From assembly GCA_029262355.1 (NCBI GenBank), contig JAJCZO010000273.1, forward strand, positions 1 through 64,000: a DNA stretch of 64,000 nt. Reading direction: 5' to 3'. The notes under the pieces were generated by a model, which did no database searches, was not told the DNA's origin, and saw nothing but the letters and a program-made list of their open reading frames with translations. This stretch comes from Deltaproteobacteria bacterium (lineage in GTDB: Bacteria > Desulfobacterota > Binatia > UBA12015). How positions within the stretch are numbered: the stretch's first letter is position 1; each line of letters begins with the position of its first letter. Positions 53,822-62,090 of this stretch are shown here, in pieces. Made by a program: the position numbers and the translations under genes.

Positions 53822-54175
53822 ATGAACGTAACCCGAATCTACACCGGCGACGATGGCGAGTCGCACTTCGAGAATGTGGCAATCGAGCTGCTCGACCGTG
53901 GGGCGATCGGCGCCATCTCGAAGCCGTTGGACGCCAAGGCGATCCTTTTCCGCCAGACCGAGCGAGACTACGACTATCAGTGGCATAACGCCCCGCAGCG
54001 CCAGTTCGTAATCATGCTCTCCGGTGGCGGCGTCGAGATCGAGGTCGGCGACGGCACCACGCGGCGCCTTTTCGCCGGCGACGTGCTCCTGGCCGAGGAC
54101 ACCACCGGGCGCGGCCACATCAGCCGGGCCATCGACGACGAGCCGCGGATCTCGATCTTCGTCCCTCTCGCCTGA
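53822..54175 (+). CDS. Cupin-domain protein
   Basis: This is a 117-residue single-domain cupin. The double-stranded beta-helix pattern is visible: WHNAPQRQFVIMLSGGGVEI is motif 1 and LFAGDVLLAEDTTGRGHISR is motif 2. Metal-binding histidines are partly preserved (His in WHNAP and GRGH). The ATG follows GAGGAG at eight bases. It is the first gene of a tightly overlapped four-gene operon with an ABC exporter, so it may sense or modify the exported compound. The function is otherwise unknown. Confidence 0.82.
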   Translation: MNVTRIYTGDDGESHFENVAIELLDRGAIGAISKPLDAKAILFRQTERDYDYQWHNAPQRQFVIMLSGGGVEIEVGDGTTRRLFAGDVLLAEDTTGRGHISRAIDDEPRISIFVPLA

Positions 54176-55047
54176 TGGTTGGTCCCATGATCGTAACCAT
54201 CCATGGATTGTCGTACGCCTACCCTGACACCGCGCAGCGGGTTCTCTGCGGGCTCGACTTCGCGATCGAAGAGGGCGAGGTGTTTGGCTTTCTCGGCCCA
54301 AACGGGTCGGGCAAGAGCACGACGCAGAAGCTCCTCACACGGATTCTCCATGGCTACGCCGGGAGGGTCGAGATCTTCGGACGCGACCTCGCGACCCAGG
54401 GGCCCGATTACCACCAACGGATCGGCGTCTCCTTCGAGATCCCGAACCTCTACGGGAAGCTCACGGCCGAGGAGAACCTCGACTTCTACGCGTCGTTCTT
54501 CGACGGTGCGTGCGAGCGCAGCGCGGACCTACTGGCCGAGCTCGACCTTCCCTCGAACGACCCCCGCCGGGTCGACCAGTATTCGAAGGGGATGAAGATG
54601 CGTGTGGTGCTCGCGCGCTCACTCGTGAACCGTCCCGAGCTCTGGTTTCTCGACGAGCCGACCAGTGGCCAGGACCCCGAGCACGCGAAGAAGATCCGCG
54701 AGCTCATTCGAAGCCGCGCGGCAGCCGGGACCACGGTGTTCCTCACGACCCACGACATGACGCTCGCCGACGACCTTTGCGACCGAATCGCGCTGCTGGC
54801 CGATGGGGACATCGCCGCCATCGGCAACCCCGAAGAGTTGAAACTCGCGCAGGCCACCGGTGTCGTGCGGGTGGAGGTACGCGAGGAGAACGGACTCGCG
54901 CCGCACGACTTCCCTCTGGCCGACGACGTAGGCAAGCGCGCCTTCCTCGACTTCGTGGCACGCAACGACGTCGTGACGATCCACACGCAGGAGCCCTCGC
55001 TCGAGGACGTGTTTCTGCAGATCACCGGAAAGGGGCTCCTCGGATGA
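54175..55047 (+). CDS. ABC transporter ATP-binding protein
   Basis: The 290-residue ATPase has Walker A GPNGSGKST, the signature QYSKGMKMR in place of LSGGQ, and Walker B LWFLDEPTSGQDP, followed by the D-loop and switch His (THDMTLADD). The ATG overlaps the cupin stop by one base; an internal ATG at 54187 is also possible. It resembles ATPases of ABC-2 exporters for drugs, such as the Rv2688c-type fluoroquinolone pump. It works with the two permeases that follow. Confidence 0.92.
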   Translation: MVGPMIVTIHGLSYAYPDTAQRVLCGLDFAIEEGEVFGFLGPNGSGKSTTQKLLTRILHGYAGRVEIFGRDLATQGPDYHQRIGVSFEIPNLYGKLTAEENLDFYASFFDGACERSADLLAELDLPSNDPRRVDQYSKGMKMRVVLARSLVNRPELWFLDEPTSGQDPEHAKKIRELIRSRAAAGTTVFLTTHDMTLADDLCDRIALLADGDIAAIGNPEELKLAQATGVVRVEVREENGLAPHDFPLADDVGKRAFLDFVARNDVVTIHTQEPSLEDVFLQITGKGLLG

Positions 55048-55757
55048 TTCGCAGAGTGCTGCGCGCAACGAGGCTCAGCCTGCGGCTTCAGACCCGCGCG
55101 CGCTTTCCCCAGATCTACCTCATACTCACGGTGCCGACCGTTCTGGTCTTCCTGTTTGCCGTTCCGGCCTCGGCCGTGGCTTGGGCGCTGCCCCTGTTCT
55201 TGTTCGCCGAGCCGGGTTTGCTCGGCACGAACATGGTCGGCGCGTTTCGCTACATGGAGAAGGAAGACGGCACCGCGTCCGCCCTCATGGTGACGCCTCT
55301 GCGCCCCGTGGAGCATCTGATCGGCCTGGCCCTGGCGTCGGCAATCGTCGGCACGGCCTTCGGAACTCTGACCTCCATCGCGATCACGTTCGACGTCGCG
55401 CGCGGCGGCCTCGTGGCCGTTGCCTTGTCCGGCTTCTGCTTCCTCTCTTCGCTGGTCGGCTTCGCGCTCTCGATGCGGTTCAGCGACTTCTCGCGGTTCA
55501 TCCTCGGAGCGGTCCCCTGGGTGTTGGCCTGGCAGCTCCCGTTGCTTGCGTACCTCGGAGTCGTCCCCTGGCCGGCGGTCGGATGGATCCCGTCGAGCGC
55601 GGGAATCCTCGCACTGAGCGACACCATGGCCACAGAACCGAACGTGCCGTGGATCCTCGCCCTGTCCGCGCTCATGATCGTGGCCTGCGTTCCCGCCACC
55701 GTGTGGGTCGCGCGGACGCACGAACACCGCATCCGCACCCGGGCAGAGTTCGCATGA
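55044..55757 (+). CDS. ABC-2 type exporter permease, subunit 1
   Basis: The 237-residue membrane protein has about six helices (residues 25-232) and a cytoplasmic loop reading FRYMEKEDGTASALMVTPLR, where ABC-2 permeases meet the ATPase. It overlaps the ATPase stop by four bases (ATGA) and the second permease by four bases, so the three are made together. The substrate is not known. Weak resemblance to mycobacterial drug exporters is from memory. Confidence 0.85.
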   Translation: MIRRVLRATRLSLRLQTRARFPQIYLILTVPTVLVFLFAVPASAVAWALPLFLFAEPGLLGTNMVGAFRYMEKEDGTASALMVTPLRPVEHLIGLALASAIVGTAFGTLTSIAITFDVARGGLVAVALSGFCFLSSLVGFALSMRFSDFSRFILGAVPWVLAWQLPLLAYLGVVPWPAVGWIPSSAGILALSDTMATEPNVPWILALSALMIVACVPATVWVARTHEHRIRTRAEFA

Positions 55758-56497
55758 TCGGCCAACCCACTCGCGCCTTGCTGGTCCGCGACATCCGCGC
55801 CGTCGTTCGCGATCCGTTCCTCCTCTTCCTCATTGCTTACGGAGCGCTCCTCGCCCTCATCGCTCGGCTGGCGGGGCCGTACATCCCCATCACCGACATC
55901 GAGCTCTACCTGGCGCCAGCGGTGGTGATCCTCGCGGCCTTGCTTGGCGGAGCGGTCCTCGGTTTTTCGCTCGTCGAGGAGCGCGAGCAGCAGACGTGGC
56001 TCCTGTTCCGCGTCCTGCCCGCTGGAGGAACGACCTTCGCGCTCTACCTCATCACGACGACGCTCTTGGTGGCTCTCGTCTGTGCCGCCCTCGCCGCCGC
56101 CGTCTACGGCCGCCCCGTCGCGAACGCTGGAATCTTTGCCGTCTCCCTCCTCGCCGCCGCGGCCGGAGCCCCCGTGTACCTCCTGTTCCTCGGCTCGTTC
56201 GCGTCGAACAAGATCGAGGCGATGGCGATGGCGATGTACAAAATCGGCGGTTCGGCCAGCGCGATCCCGTTCCTGATCTTCCTGATTCCCGCCAACGCGC
56301 AGTGGGCCTTGTGGTGGAACCCCTGGTACTGGACGTATCTCGGGCTGCTGCAGGGCTACGCCAGCCCTGTCGACCTTCGTGCCGCCGGCATCCCGATCCT
56401 CGTCGACGCCGCGTGGCCATACTCGGTCGTTCCCATCCTTCTGTGTGCCGCAGCGTCCGCAGTATTCGCCCGCCGCTACCGAAGACTCGTGCCGTAG
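55754..56497 (+). CDS. ABC-2 type exporter permease, subunit 2
   Basis: This second membrane subunit (247 residues, about six helices) has the cytoplasmic loop VEEREQQTWLLFRVLPAGGT for ATPase contact, then PANAQWALWWNPWYWTYLGL near the end. The ATGA overlap with subunit 1 supports a heteromeric channel. It is the last gene of the cupin-ABC operon, ending 63 bp before the convergent membrane protein. Confidence 0.85.
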   Translation: MIGQPTRALLVRDIRAVVRDPFLLFLIAYGALLALIARLAGPYIPITDIELYLAPAVVILAALLGGAVLGFSLVEEREQQTWLLFRVLPAGGTTFALYLITTTLLVALVCAALAAAVYGRPVANAGIFAVSLLAAAAGAPVYLLFLGSFASNKIEAMAMAMYKIGGSASAIPFLIFLIPANAQWALWWNPWYWTYLGLLQGYASPVDLRAAGIPILVDAAWPYSVVPILLCAAASAVFARRYRRLVP

Positions 56498-56560
56498 GGA
56501 CACGGGCGCCAACGGTGATCCGTGCAGCTACGACTTCATCGACCCGACCCCCTCCAGCCG

Positions 56561-58225
56561 TCAAGGAGCGGCGGAGAGGTCGCGCTCGAGCCGCTCGCGG
56601 AGAGCGCGCTTCGCCAGCGGCCGAATCGGACCCGTGCGCTCGTAGATCGAGACCTCCGTTCCATCCTGGAGCGTGAACGCGTGCGGGAGCAAGCGGAATG
56701 CCTTCCCGATTCCTGCACCGTCGAGAATCTGCTGGGCCGGCACCACGATGACCTCTTGCTCGGTGGGGCGCAGATGCACGCGCGGCGGATTCGTTACCAC
56801 CGCGTAGTCCGCCTGCATCAGCCGGTGAGGGAATCCCTCCTTGCGGTCGATGTGCGCCGATAGGAGCACCCGGCTCGCGATGTCCGGCGCGTCCGTCGTG
56901 AGATGCGCATTCCTCAGGATGTCCTCGTTGAGGAGCCAGTAGCTCGAGAGGACGTACACCTGCCCGCCATCGGCGCGGGTCAGCTCATCGAGGGTGCCGG
57001 AGAGCTTCACGATCTCCGCGAGATCATCGCGCGATTGCGGCTCGAAGCGTGGCTTCGCGAAGAGCGCCCAGGGGTCGTCGAGACGACGCCCCATCGGCCC
57101 ATAGAAGGCCGCAACGAAGCCCACGGCCAGAATCGCGAGGCAGCCGGCGCGGACCACCCGCGGACCGGTCGCGTCGCGCGCACGACGGGTGAGCTCGATC
57201 AGCAACACCCCCGAAAAGACCGCCACCTGGGGGGCAATCAGGTAGTAATGATGTCGGTCGAACGGCTGCGCCCGCAGGAAGATCAGCAACGTCGCCGCGG
57301 TCTGCCACGCGAGCGCGCGAGCGAGACTTCGCGTCGCCGGATTTCGCAACGCGATCACCAACCCCGCCGCGGCGAACGCCAGCGTCGTTACGCCGAAGCG
57401 CCCCACCACTTTGCCGAGGCCATCGAGGTAGAAGTGGGCCGCCCTGTAAGCGGCGCGACTCGCAGCCGGATCCGTCGTGAGCATGCGAAGCGCGATGGGG
57501 GTGGCCACCACGAGTAGAACGACACCGACCAGGGCCGCGACAGCCGCAACGACGCGAAGCCCTCGGTATCGATCGCGCCCGCCCGAACCTTCGATCAAAG
57601 CCTCGATGCCGAGCGCAATGACCCAGCTCACAACCCAGAAGCCATACCACCGGCGAAAGAGGATGAGCGCAGCCAGCAGCACGCCCCAGAGCACGACCCG
57701 TCGAGTGGTCACTTCGCGCAGCGGGAAGACGCACGACAGCCAGACGACGACCGCGAGCGTGACACCGCCGATTCCGACCGAACCGCGTAACAGGGGGGCC
57801 CACAACGCGGGCAGGAGAACCGCCGCGGAGACCGCCACCGCAGGCGCGCCACGGACGTCGACGCCGTCGCCTAACCGTACCGCGGCGAAACCGAGCGCCA
57901 CCAACGCCGGCAACCCGTAGACGATCAAAACCGTCAGCACCCAGCCCGTTCGGTCATGATCGAACAGCCGGCTGATCGGCGCGAGCGGCACGGCCGGCAA
58001 CAGATTGTATTTCTGGTTGCGGACGGACTCGACGAGCGCCGAGAGCGCCTGGGCTGGATCGTCCAGCAGATCACCGAGCCGAATCGTCGCGATCCAATAG
58101 CCTGAGAAATCCCAGTAGTAGATGAACTGCTCCGAGGCGACGAAGCTCCCGACGACGAGCGCGAGAAACACCACACCGGCGAGGGCGGCCCCGGCGACTG
58201 CCGCTCTCGTAGGGTTAGAGCCCAT
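56561..58225 (-). CDS. GT-C-like multi-spanning membrane protein
   Basis: The 554-residue protein has about ten membrane helices (residues 8-390) and a soluble C-terminal domain. Its layout and the early YYWDFSGYWIATIRLGDLLD resemble GT-C (family 39-like) glycosyltransferases, which use a lipid-linked sugar donor and an acidic residue pair on the first periplasmic loop (here DFSGYW, then RLGDLLDDP). I would not name a specific family. It is single on this strand; the selenoprotein gene diverges from it. Confidence 0.65.
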   Translation of the reverse strand: MGSNPTRAAVAGAALAGVVFLALVVGSFVASEQFIYYWDFSGYWIATIRLGDLLDDPAQALSALVESVRNQKYNLLPAVPLAPISRLFDHDRTGWVLTVLIVYGLPALVALGFAAVRLGDGVDVRGAPAVAVSAAVLLPALWAPLLRGSVGIGGVTLAVVVWLSCVFPLREVTTRRVVLWGVLLAALILFRRWYGFWVVSWVIALGIEALIEGSGGRDRYRGLRVVAAVAALVGVVLLVVATPIALRMLTTDPAASRAAYRAAHFYLDGLGKVVGRFGVTTLAFAAAGLVIALRNPATRSLARALAWQTAATLLIFLRAQPFDRHHYYLIAPQVAVFSGVLLIELTRRARDATGPRVVRAGCLAILAVGFVAAFYGPMGRRLDDPWALFAKPRFEPQSRDDLAEIVKLSGTLDELTRADGGQVYVLSSYWLLNEDILRNAHLTTDAPDIASRVLLSAHIDRKEGFPHRLMQADYAVVTNPPRVHLRPTEQEVIVVPAQQILDGAGIGKAFRLLPHAFTLQDGTEVSIYERTGPIRPLAKRALRERLERDLSAAP

Positions 58226-58413
58226 CGAGCCCCTTCCCTAGCAGCTTCTCGTCGGGAGAGTGGACCGCTCGCCCAAAGGCGTCCGCAACCGCTCGCTCGA
58301 CGCTCAGGCGGCCCCGTGGCAGCATCATGCGGCTCGAGCCGACCGCTCGCCTGCCCGTGCTCGCAGAGCCGGGAGTGGAAAGGGCCGGCCGAGGGTGCAA
58401 GGATGCCCCCATC

Positions 58414-59070
58414 ATGGCCACGAAGATGCCCGAAGGATTCGACTGGAAGTCGTTCACGCCGGACGACTCTCCCCGGACGCCGGACGACCTGTTCGCAGAC
58501 CCGAAAGTCGTCGATCTGTCGAGCGCCACGGTCGAAGAACACGGGCCGGCGTTCGATTTCGCGCTTCCCGTCTTCGACTTCAGCGACGGCACGAAGCGGG
58601 AGACCGGTCACGCCTTTCACCTCTCGGAGGTGACCGCGAACCGTCCGGTGGCGCTGATCTTCGGCTCCTATACTTGACCGCCTTTTCGCGTCCAGTTGGG
58701 GCGCCTTCACGAGTTGCATGGAACCTACCGTGACCGAGTCGACTTCCTCGTCGTGTACATCCGCGAGGCCCATCCCGAGGAGGGCTGGGTGATCACGATG
58801 AATCGCGACGAGGACATCCGGGTGCAAGATCCGACGAGCGACGCCGAGCGCGAGGAAGTCGCATCCTCTTGTGCTCTCCGACTGCGGATCAAGATGCCAG
58901 TCGTCATCGACCCCATCGACGACCGCCTGGCAAGCGCCTACGGAGGCCTGCCCGATCGACTCTATTTGATCGGCCGCGGCGGCAACATCGCGTTCCAGGG
59001 AGAGCCTGGTCCGTGGGGCTTCGATCCGGAAACGCTCGCCACCGCGATCGACGAGGAGTTGGCCCGCTGA
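58414..59070 (+). CDS. Iodothyronine deiodinase-like selenoprotein (in-frame UGA as Sec88)
   Basis: The frame opens at ATG 58414 and runs 218 codons if the TGA at 58675-58677 is read as selenocysteine. The surroundings LIFGSYT-U-PPF match the thioredoxin-fold active site of deiodinase-like proteins (GS-x-T-U-PPF), with Sec at residue 88. The part after TGA continues the same family in the same frame: VYIREAHPEEGW, MNRDEDIRVQDP, DDRLASAYGGLPDRLYLI and the C-terminal IAFQGEPGPWGFDPE, with a normal stop at 59068-59070. Read as a stop, the protein would end before its active site. A stem-loop lies 10 nt after the UGA. It probably does thiol/selenol redox chemistry on an unknown substrate. The DUF4136 gene overlaps its end. 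Confidence 0.85.
58688..58704 (+). promoter_or_regulatory. Bacterial SECIS-like hairpin for the selenoprotein
   Basis: GCGTCC (58688-58693) pairs with GGGCGC (58699-58704), including one G-U pair, around the loop AGTTG. It begins 10 nt after the UGA, and its loop holds a G about 18 nt from it. Bacterial SECIS elements sit directly downstream of the UGA with a short loop containing G, so position and shape fit. Confidence 0.6.
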
Positions 59071-59663
59071 AACGTCTCGCTGTTCTCCTGCTGTTGGTCG
59101 TAGCGACGGTTGGCTGTCCCAAACAGCCACCGATGCGGATCCATACGGAAACGAATCCACAGGTCGACCTCTCGCTCTACCACACCTACGAGTGGTCGGC
59201 GCCCCGCGCGCCGCAACGAACGGGCTACGTCGACGACTTCGCGCCCCCCGCGGAACCCACGACGCAGCCGGCAGGCTCCAGCCGATGGGCGGCAGAGCGA
59301 TTCGACCAGCAGATTCGCGGCCGCGCGGACTCCGAGCTCACACAGCGAGGGTACACCCGCGACCGAAAGCCGCAGATGCTCTTCTCCTGGCACATCTCGA
59401 CGCAGCACAAACAGATCCAGGATACTTGGGGCGACTTCGCACGATACCGAGCCGAGGGGGGCATCGAAGGTGCCGGGGACGCGTGGATCGACGGCTACGA
59501 GGAAGGCTCGCTCGTGATCGAGGCTCGCGACAGCCGCAACCGCGCGCTCCTCTGGTACGGGACCGCAACCGCGGTCGTGAATCCGAAGCTTCGCGAGAAG
59601 AGAATTCCGGAGGCGGTGGCCGAGATTTTCGCCCAGTGGCCCGCGCGGTCGGCCCCGCGCTGA
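59067..59663 (+). CDS. DUF4136 lipoprotein, CTG start
   Basis: The 198-residue protein has a lipoprotein signal ending VGCPKQ. Beyond it is a DUF4136-type domain with LSLYHTYEWSAPRAP near the start and the helix-strand block ERFDQQIRGRADSELTQRG in the middle. The first usable start in this frame is CTG at 59067, overlapping the stop TGA of the selenoprotein (CTGA), eight bases after GAGGAG. DUF4136 proteins are envelope lipoproteins of unknown role. Its 3' neighbour is the CoA-transferase 5 bp downstream. Confidence 0.78.
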   Translation: MKRLAVLLLLVVATVGCPKQPPMRIHTETNPQVDLSLYHTYEWSAPRAPQRTGYVDDFAPPAEPTTQPAGSSRWAAERFDQQIRGRADSELTQRGYTRDRKPQMLFSWHISTQHKQIQDTWGDFARYRAEGGIEGAGDAWIDGYEEGSLVIEARDSRNRALLWYGTATAVVNPKLREKRIPEAVAEIFAQWPARSAPR

Positions 59664-59668
59664 GAGTC

Positions 59669-62038
59669 ATGCACGGACTGAAGGACTTTCGGGTCGTCGA
59701 TTTCACCTCCGAGATCGCAGGTCCCTACGCGACAAAGCTCTTCGTCGACGCCGGCGCGGACGTGCTGAAGATCGAGCCGGCCGGCGGCGACCCGCTCCGT
59801 CACTGGTCCGCCACTGGCGCCGACCTGGGCGGCGAAGACGGCGCCCTCTTCCGTTTCCTGAACGCCGGCAAACGATCGATCGTAGGCACACCGAACGACG
59901 CGCATGTGGCGGGACTCGTCGCCGGCGCCGATCTCGTGGTGGAGGACTTCTCACCAGGCTCGTTCGACGCCGCTGCCATCCGCAAGGCCCATCCGCACGT
60001 CGTCGTGCTCTCCATCACGCCGTACGGGCAGTCCGGGCCCTACGTCGGTCGGCCATGGACCGAGTTCATCCTGCAGGCGGAGAGCGGCTCGATCGCGCTC
60101 CGTGGACGCCCCGAACAAGAGCCGTACCAGGCCGGCGGACGGATCACCGAGTGGGTCTCTGGCGCGTTCGGAGCCGTGGGAGCCATCGCCGCCGTGCTCC
60201 GCGCCCGCGCCACGGGACACGGCGAGCACGTGGACCTCGCCATGCTCGACACGATGAACCTTTCGAGTACCATCTTCATGGACCTGATCTACCGATTGAT
60301 GGGACTCCACGAGGCTCCGTGGCCAGCCCGTACGACCGAAACCCCGTCCATCGAACCGACCGCCGACGGCTGGGTCGGCTTCAACACGAACTCGGCTCAG
60401 CAGTTCGCCGACTTCCTCGTCTTGATCGAGCGCCCCGACCTCGAAGGCCAGGGACTCGACAACGTCGCCGGCCGCACGGCACGATTCGACGAGTGGCAGG
60501 AGGCAGTGCGCGCGTGGACCACCCGACACACGACGGCCGAGATCGTCGAGCGCGCGAGCGCGCTCCGCATCCCAGTCGCTCCGGTCAACGATGGACGCGC
60601 CGTCTTGAAGCACGAGCACTTCGTCGCCCGCGAGGTCTTCGTGACTTCGAACGACGGACGCTTCAAGCATCCCCGCCCCCCCTTTCGAATTGGTGGTGAA
60701 GCACCCGACGCGCCACGAGCCGCACCGAAGCTCGGGGAGCACACGGGCGACGTCGAACCCCGAACGACCCAACCCCCCGCAGCGCAAGGACAGCCCGCCC
60801 TCCCGTTTGCCGGCCTACGTGTCCTCGACATGACGAATTGGTGGGCGGGGCCTGCCGCCACGCACATGTTCGCATCTCTGGGCGCTGACGTGATCCATGT
60901 GGAGTCGACGCGCCGTCCCGACGGCGTGCGCTACACCGGTGGCATCGTAAAGGGCCAGATCGAGCAGTGGTGGGAATGCTCGGCCTTCTTCCTCGCGGCC
61001 GACTCCAACAAGCGAGACCTGTGCGTCGACCTCAGCGGCCCACGCGGCAAGCAGATCCTGGAGTCGCTGATCACCAAATGCGACCTCCTCGTCGAGAACT
61101 ACAGCCCACGCGTGCTCGACGGCTTCGGCTTCGGCTGGGAGCGCCTGCATGAACTCAACCCCCGCCTCTCCCTCGTCCGCATGCCCGCGTTCGGACTCGA
61201 CGGCCCGTGGCGCGACAATGTCGGCTTCGCGCAAACCATGGACCAGATCTCGGGCCTCGCCTGGGTCACGAGCCACCTCGACGATCAGCCGCGGATTCAG
61301 CGTGGCCCCTGCGACCCGCTCGCGGGCATGGTCGCTGCCTTCGCGTCGATGGTCGCGCTCGTCCAACGCGAGCACACGGGCAGCGGCGTGCATGTCGAGA
61401 GCCCGATGGTCGAGGGCGCGCTGAACGCCGCCGCGGAACAGGTGATCGAGTACACAGCGTACGGAAACGTCATGCAGCGTATGGGCAACCGGGCGCCAGG
61501 CGCTGCACCGCAAGGGATCTATCCGTGCGAGGGCCACGCGCCCGAGCGGGAGCAATGGCTTGCGCTCTCCGTGGCGAGCGATACGCAGTGGACGGCATTG
61601 GTCTCGGCGCTGGGTACGCCCGGCTGGGCAACGGCACCCGGTCTCTCTACCGCCGACGGCCGACGTGCGGCCCACGACCGGATCGACGAAGAGCTGCGCG
61701 CGCTCTTCGCGCAGCGCGACCTCGACGCGACGGTCGAAGCCCTCATCACCGCCGGCGTACCGGCGGGCCGCGTCTGGGACGCGCGACGGGGCAGTGACCA
61801 CCCACAACTCGTCGCCCGCGGCTTCTTCGAGTCGGTGACGCACTCGATCGCGGGGACTCATCCCACGCCGACGCTCCCGTTCCGCTATGCGAGCCTGGAG
61901 CGTTGGGTGCGCACGCCGGCGCCGACTCTAGGGCAGGACAACCACGACATCCTATGCGATCTCCTCGGGCTGAGCGAGGACGAATACGCCGCACTCGAGA
62001 GCGACGACGTGATCGGCACCCGCCCGGCCGGCGCCTGA
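59669..62038 (+). CDS. CaiB/BaiF-type CoA-transferase, tandem two-domain protein
   Basis: At 789 residues this is twice the usual length of family III CoA-transferases, with two CaiB-like halves (about 1-385 and 386-789). The first has VDFTSEIAGPYATKLFVDAG and the catalytic Asp in VDLAMLDTMN. The second starts FAGLRVLDMTNWWAGPAATH and has HVESPMVEGALN, where Glu replaces that Asp. It should move CoA between acids without free energy loss. Fused halves could act as a built-in dimer with one working site. It follows the DUF4136 gene closely. Confidence 0.88.
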   Translation: MHGLKDFRVVDFTSEIAGPYATKLFVDAGADVLKIEPAGGDPLRHWSATGADLGGEDGALFRFLNAGKRSIVGTPNDAHVAGLVAGADLVVEDFSPGSFDAAAIRKAHPHVVVLSITPYGQSGPYVGRPWTEFILQAESGSIALRGRPEQEPYQAGGRITEWVSGAFGAVGAIAAVLRARATGHGEHVDLAMLDTMNLSSTIFMDLIYRLMGLHEAPWPARTTETPSIEPTADGWVGFNTNSAQQFADFLVLIERPDLEGQGLDNVAGRTARFDEWQEAVRAWTTRHTTAEIVERASALRIPVAPVNDGRAVLKHEHFVAREVFVTSNDGRFKHPRPPFRIGGEAPDAPRAAPKLGEHTGDVEPRTTQPPAAQGQPALPFAGLRVLDMTNWWAGPAATHMFASLGADVIHVESTRRPDGVRYTGGIVKGQIEQWWECSAFFLAADSNKRDLCVDLSGPRGKQILESLITKCDLLVENYSPRVLDGFGFGWERLHELNPRLSLVRMPAFGLDGPWRDNVGFAQTMDQISGLAWVTSHLDDQPRIQRGPCDPLAGMVAAFASMVALVQREHTGSGVHVESPMVEGALNAAAEQVIEYTAYGNVMQRMGNRAPGAAPQGIYPCEGHAPEREQWLALSVASDTQWTALVSALGTPGWATAPGLSTADGRRAAHDRIDEELRALFAQRDLDATVEALITAGVPAGRVWDARRGSDHPQLVARGFFESVTHSIAGTHPTPTLPFRYASLERWVRTPAPTLGQDNHDILCDLLGLSEDEYAALESDDVIGTRPAGA

Positions 62039-62090
62039 GCCGCGCCCCCTCGTCCCCATTCCGCGGCGAATCCCGGCGCTTCACGAACGC

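Noticed and set aside
58414-58677. Truncated protein ending at the TGA at 58675
   Set aside because: The same frame continues past TGA as the rest of a deiodinase-like protein, and the residue before PPF is the expected Cys/Sec position.
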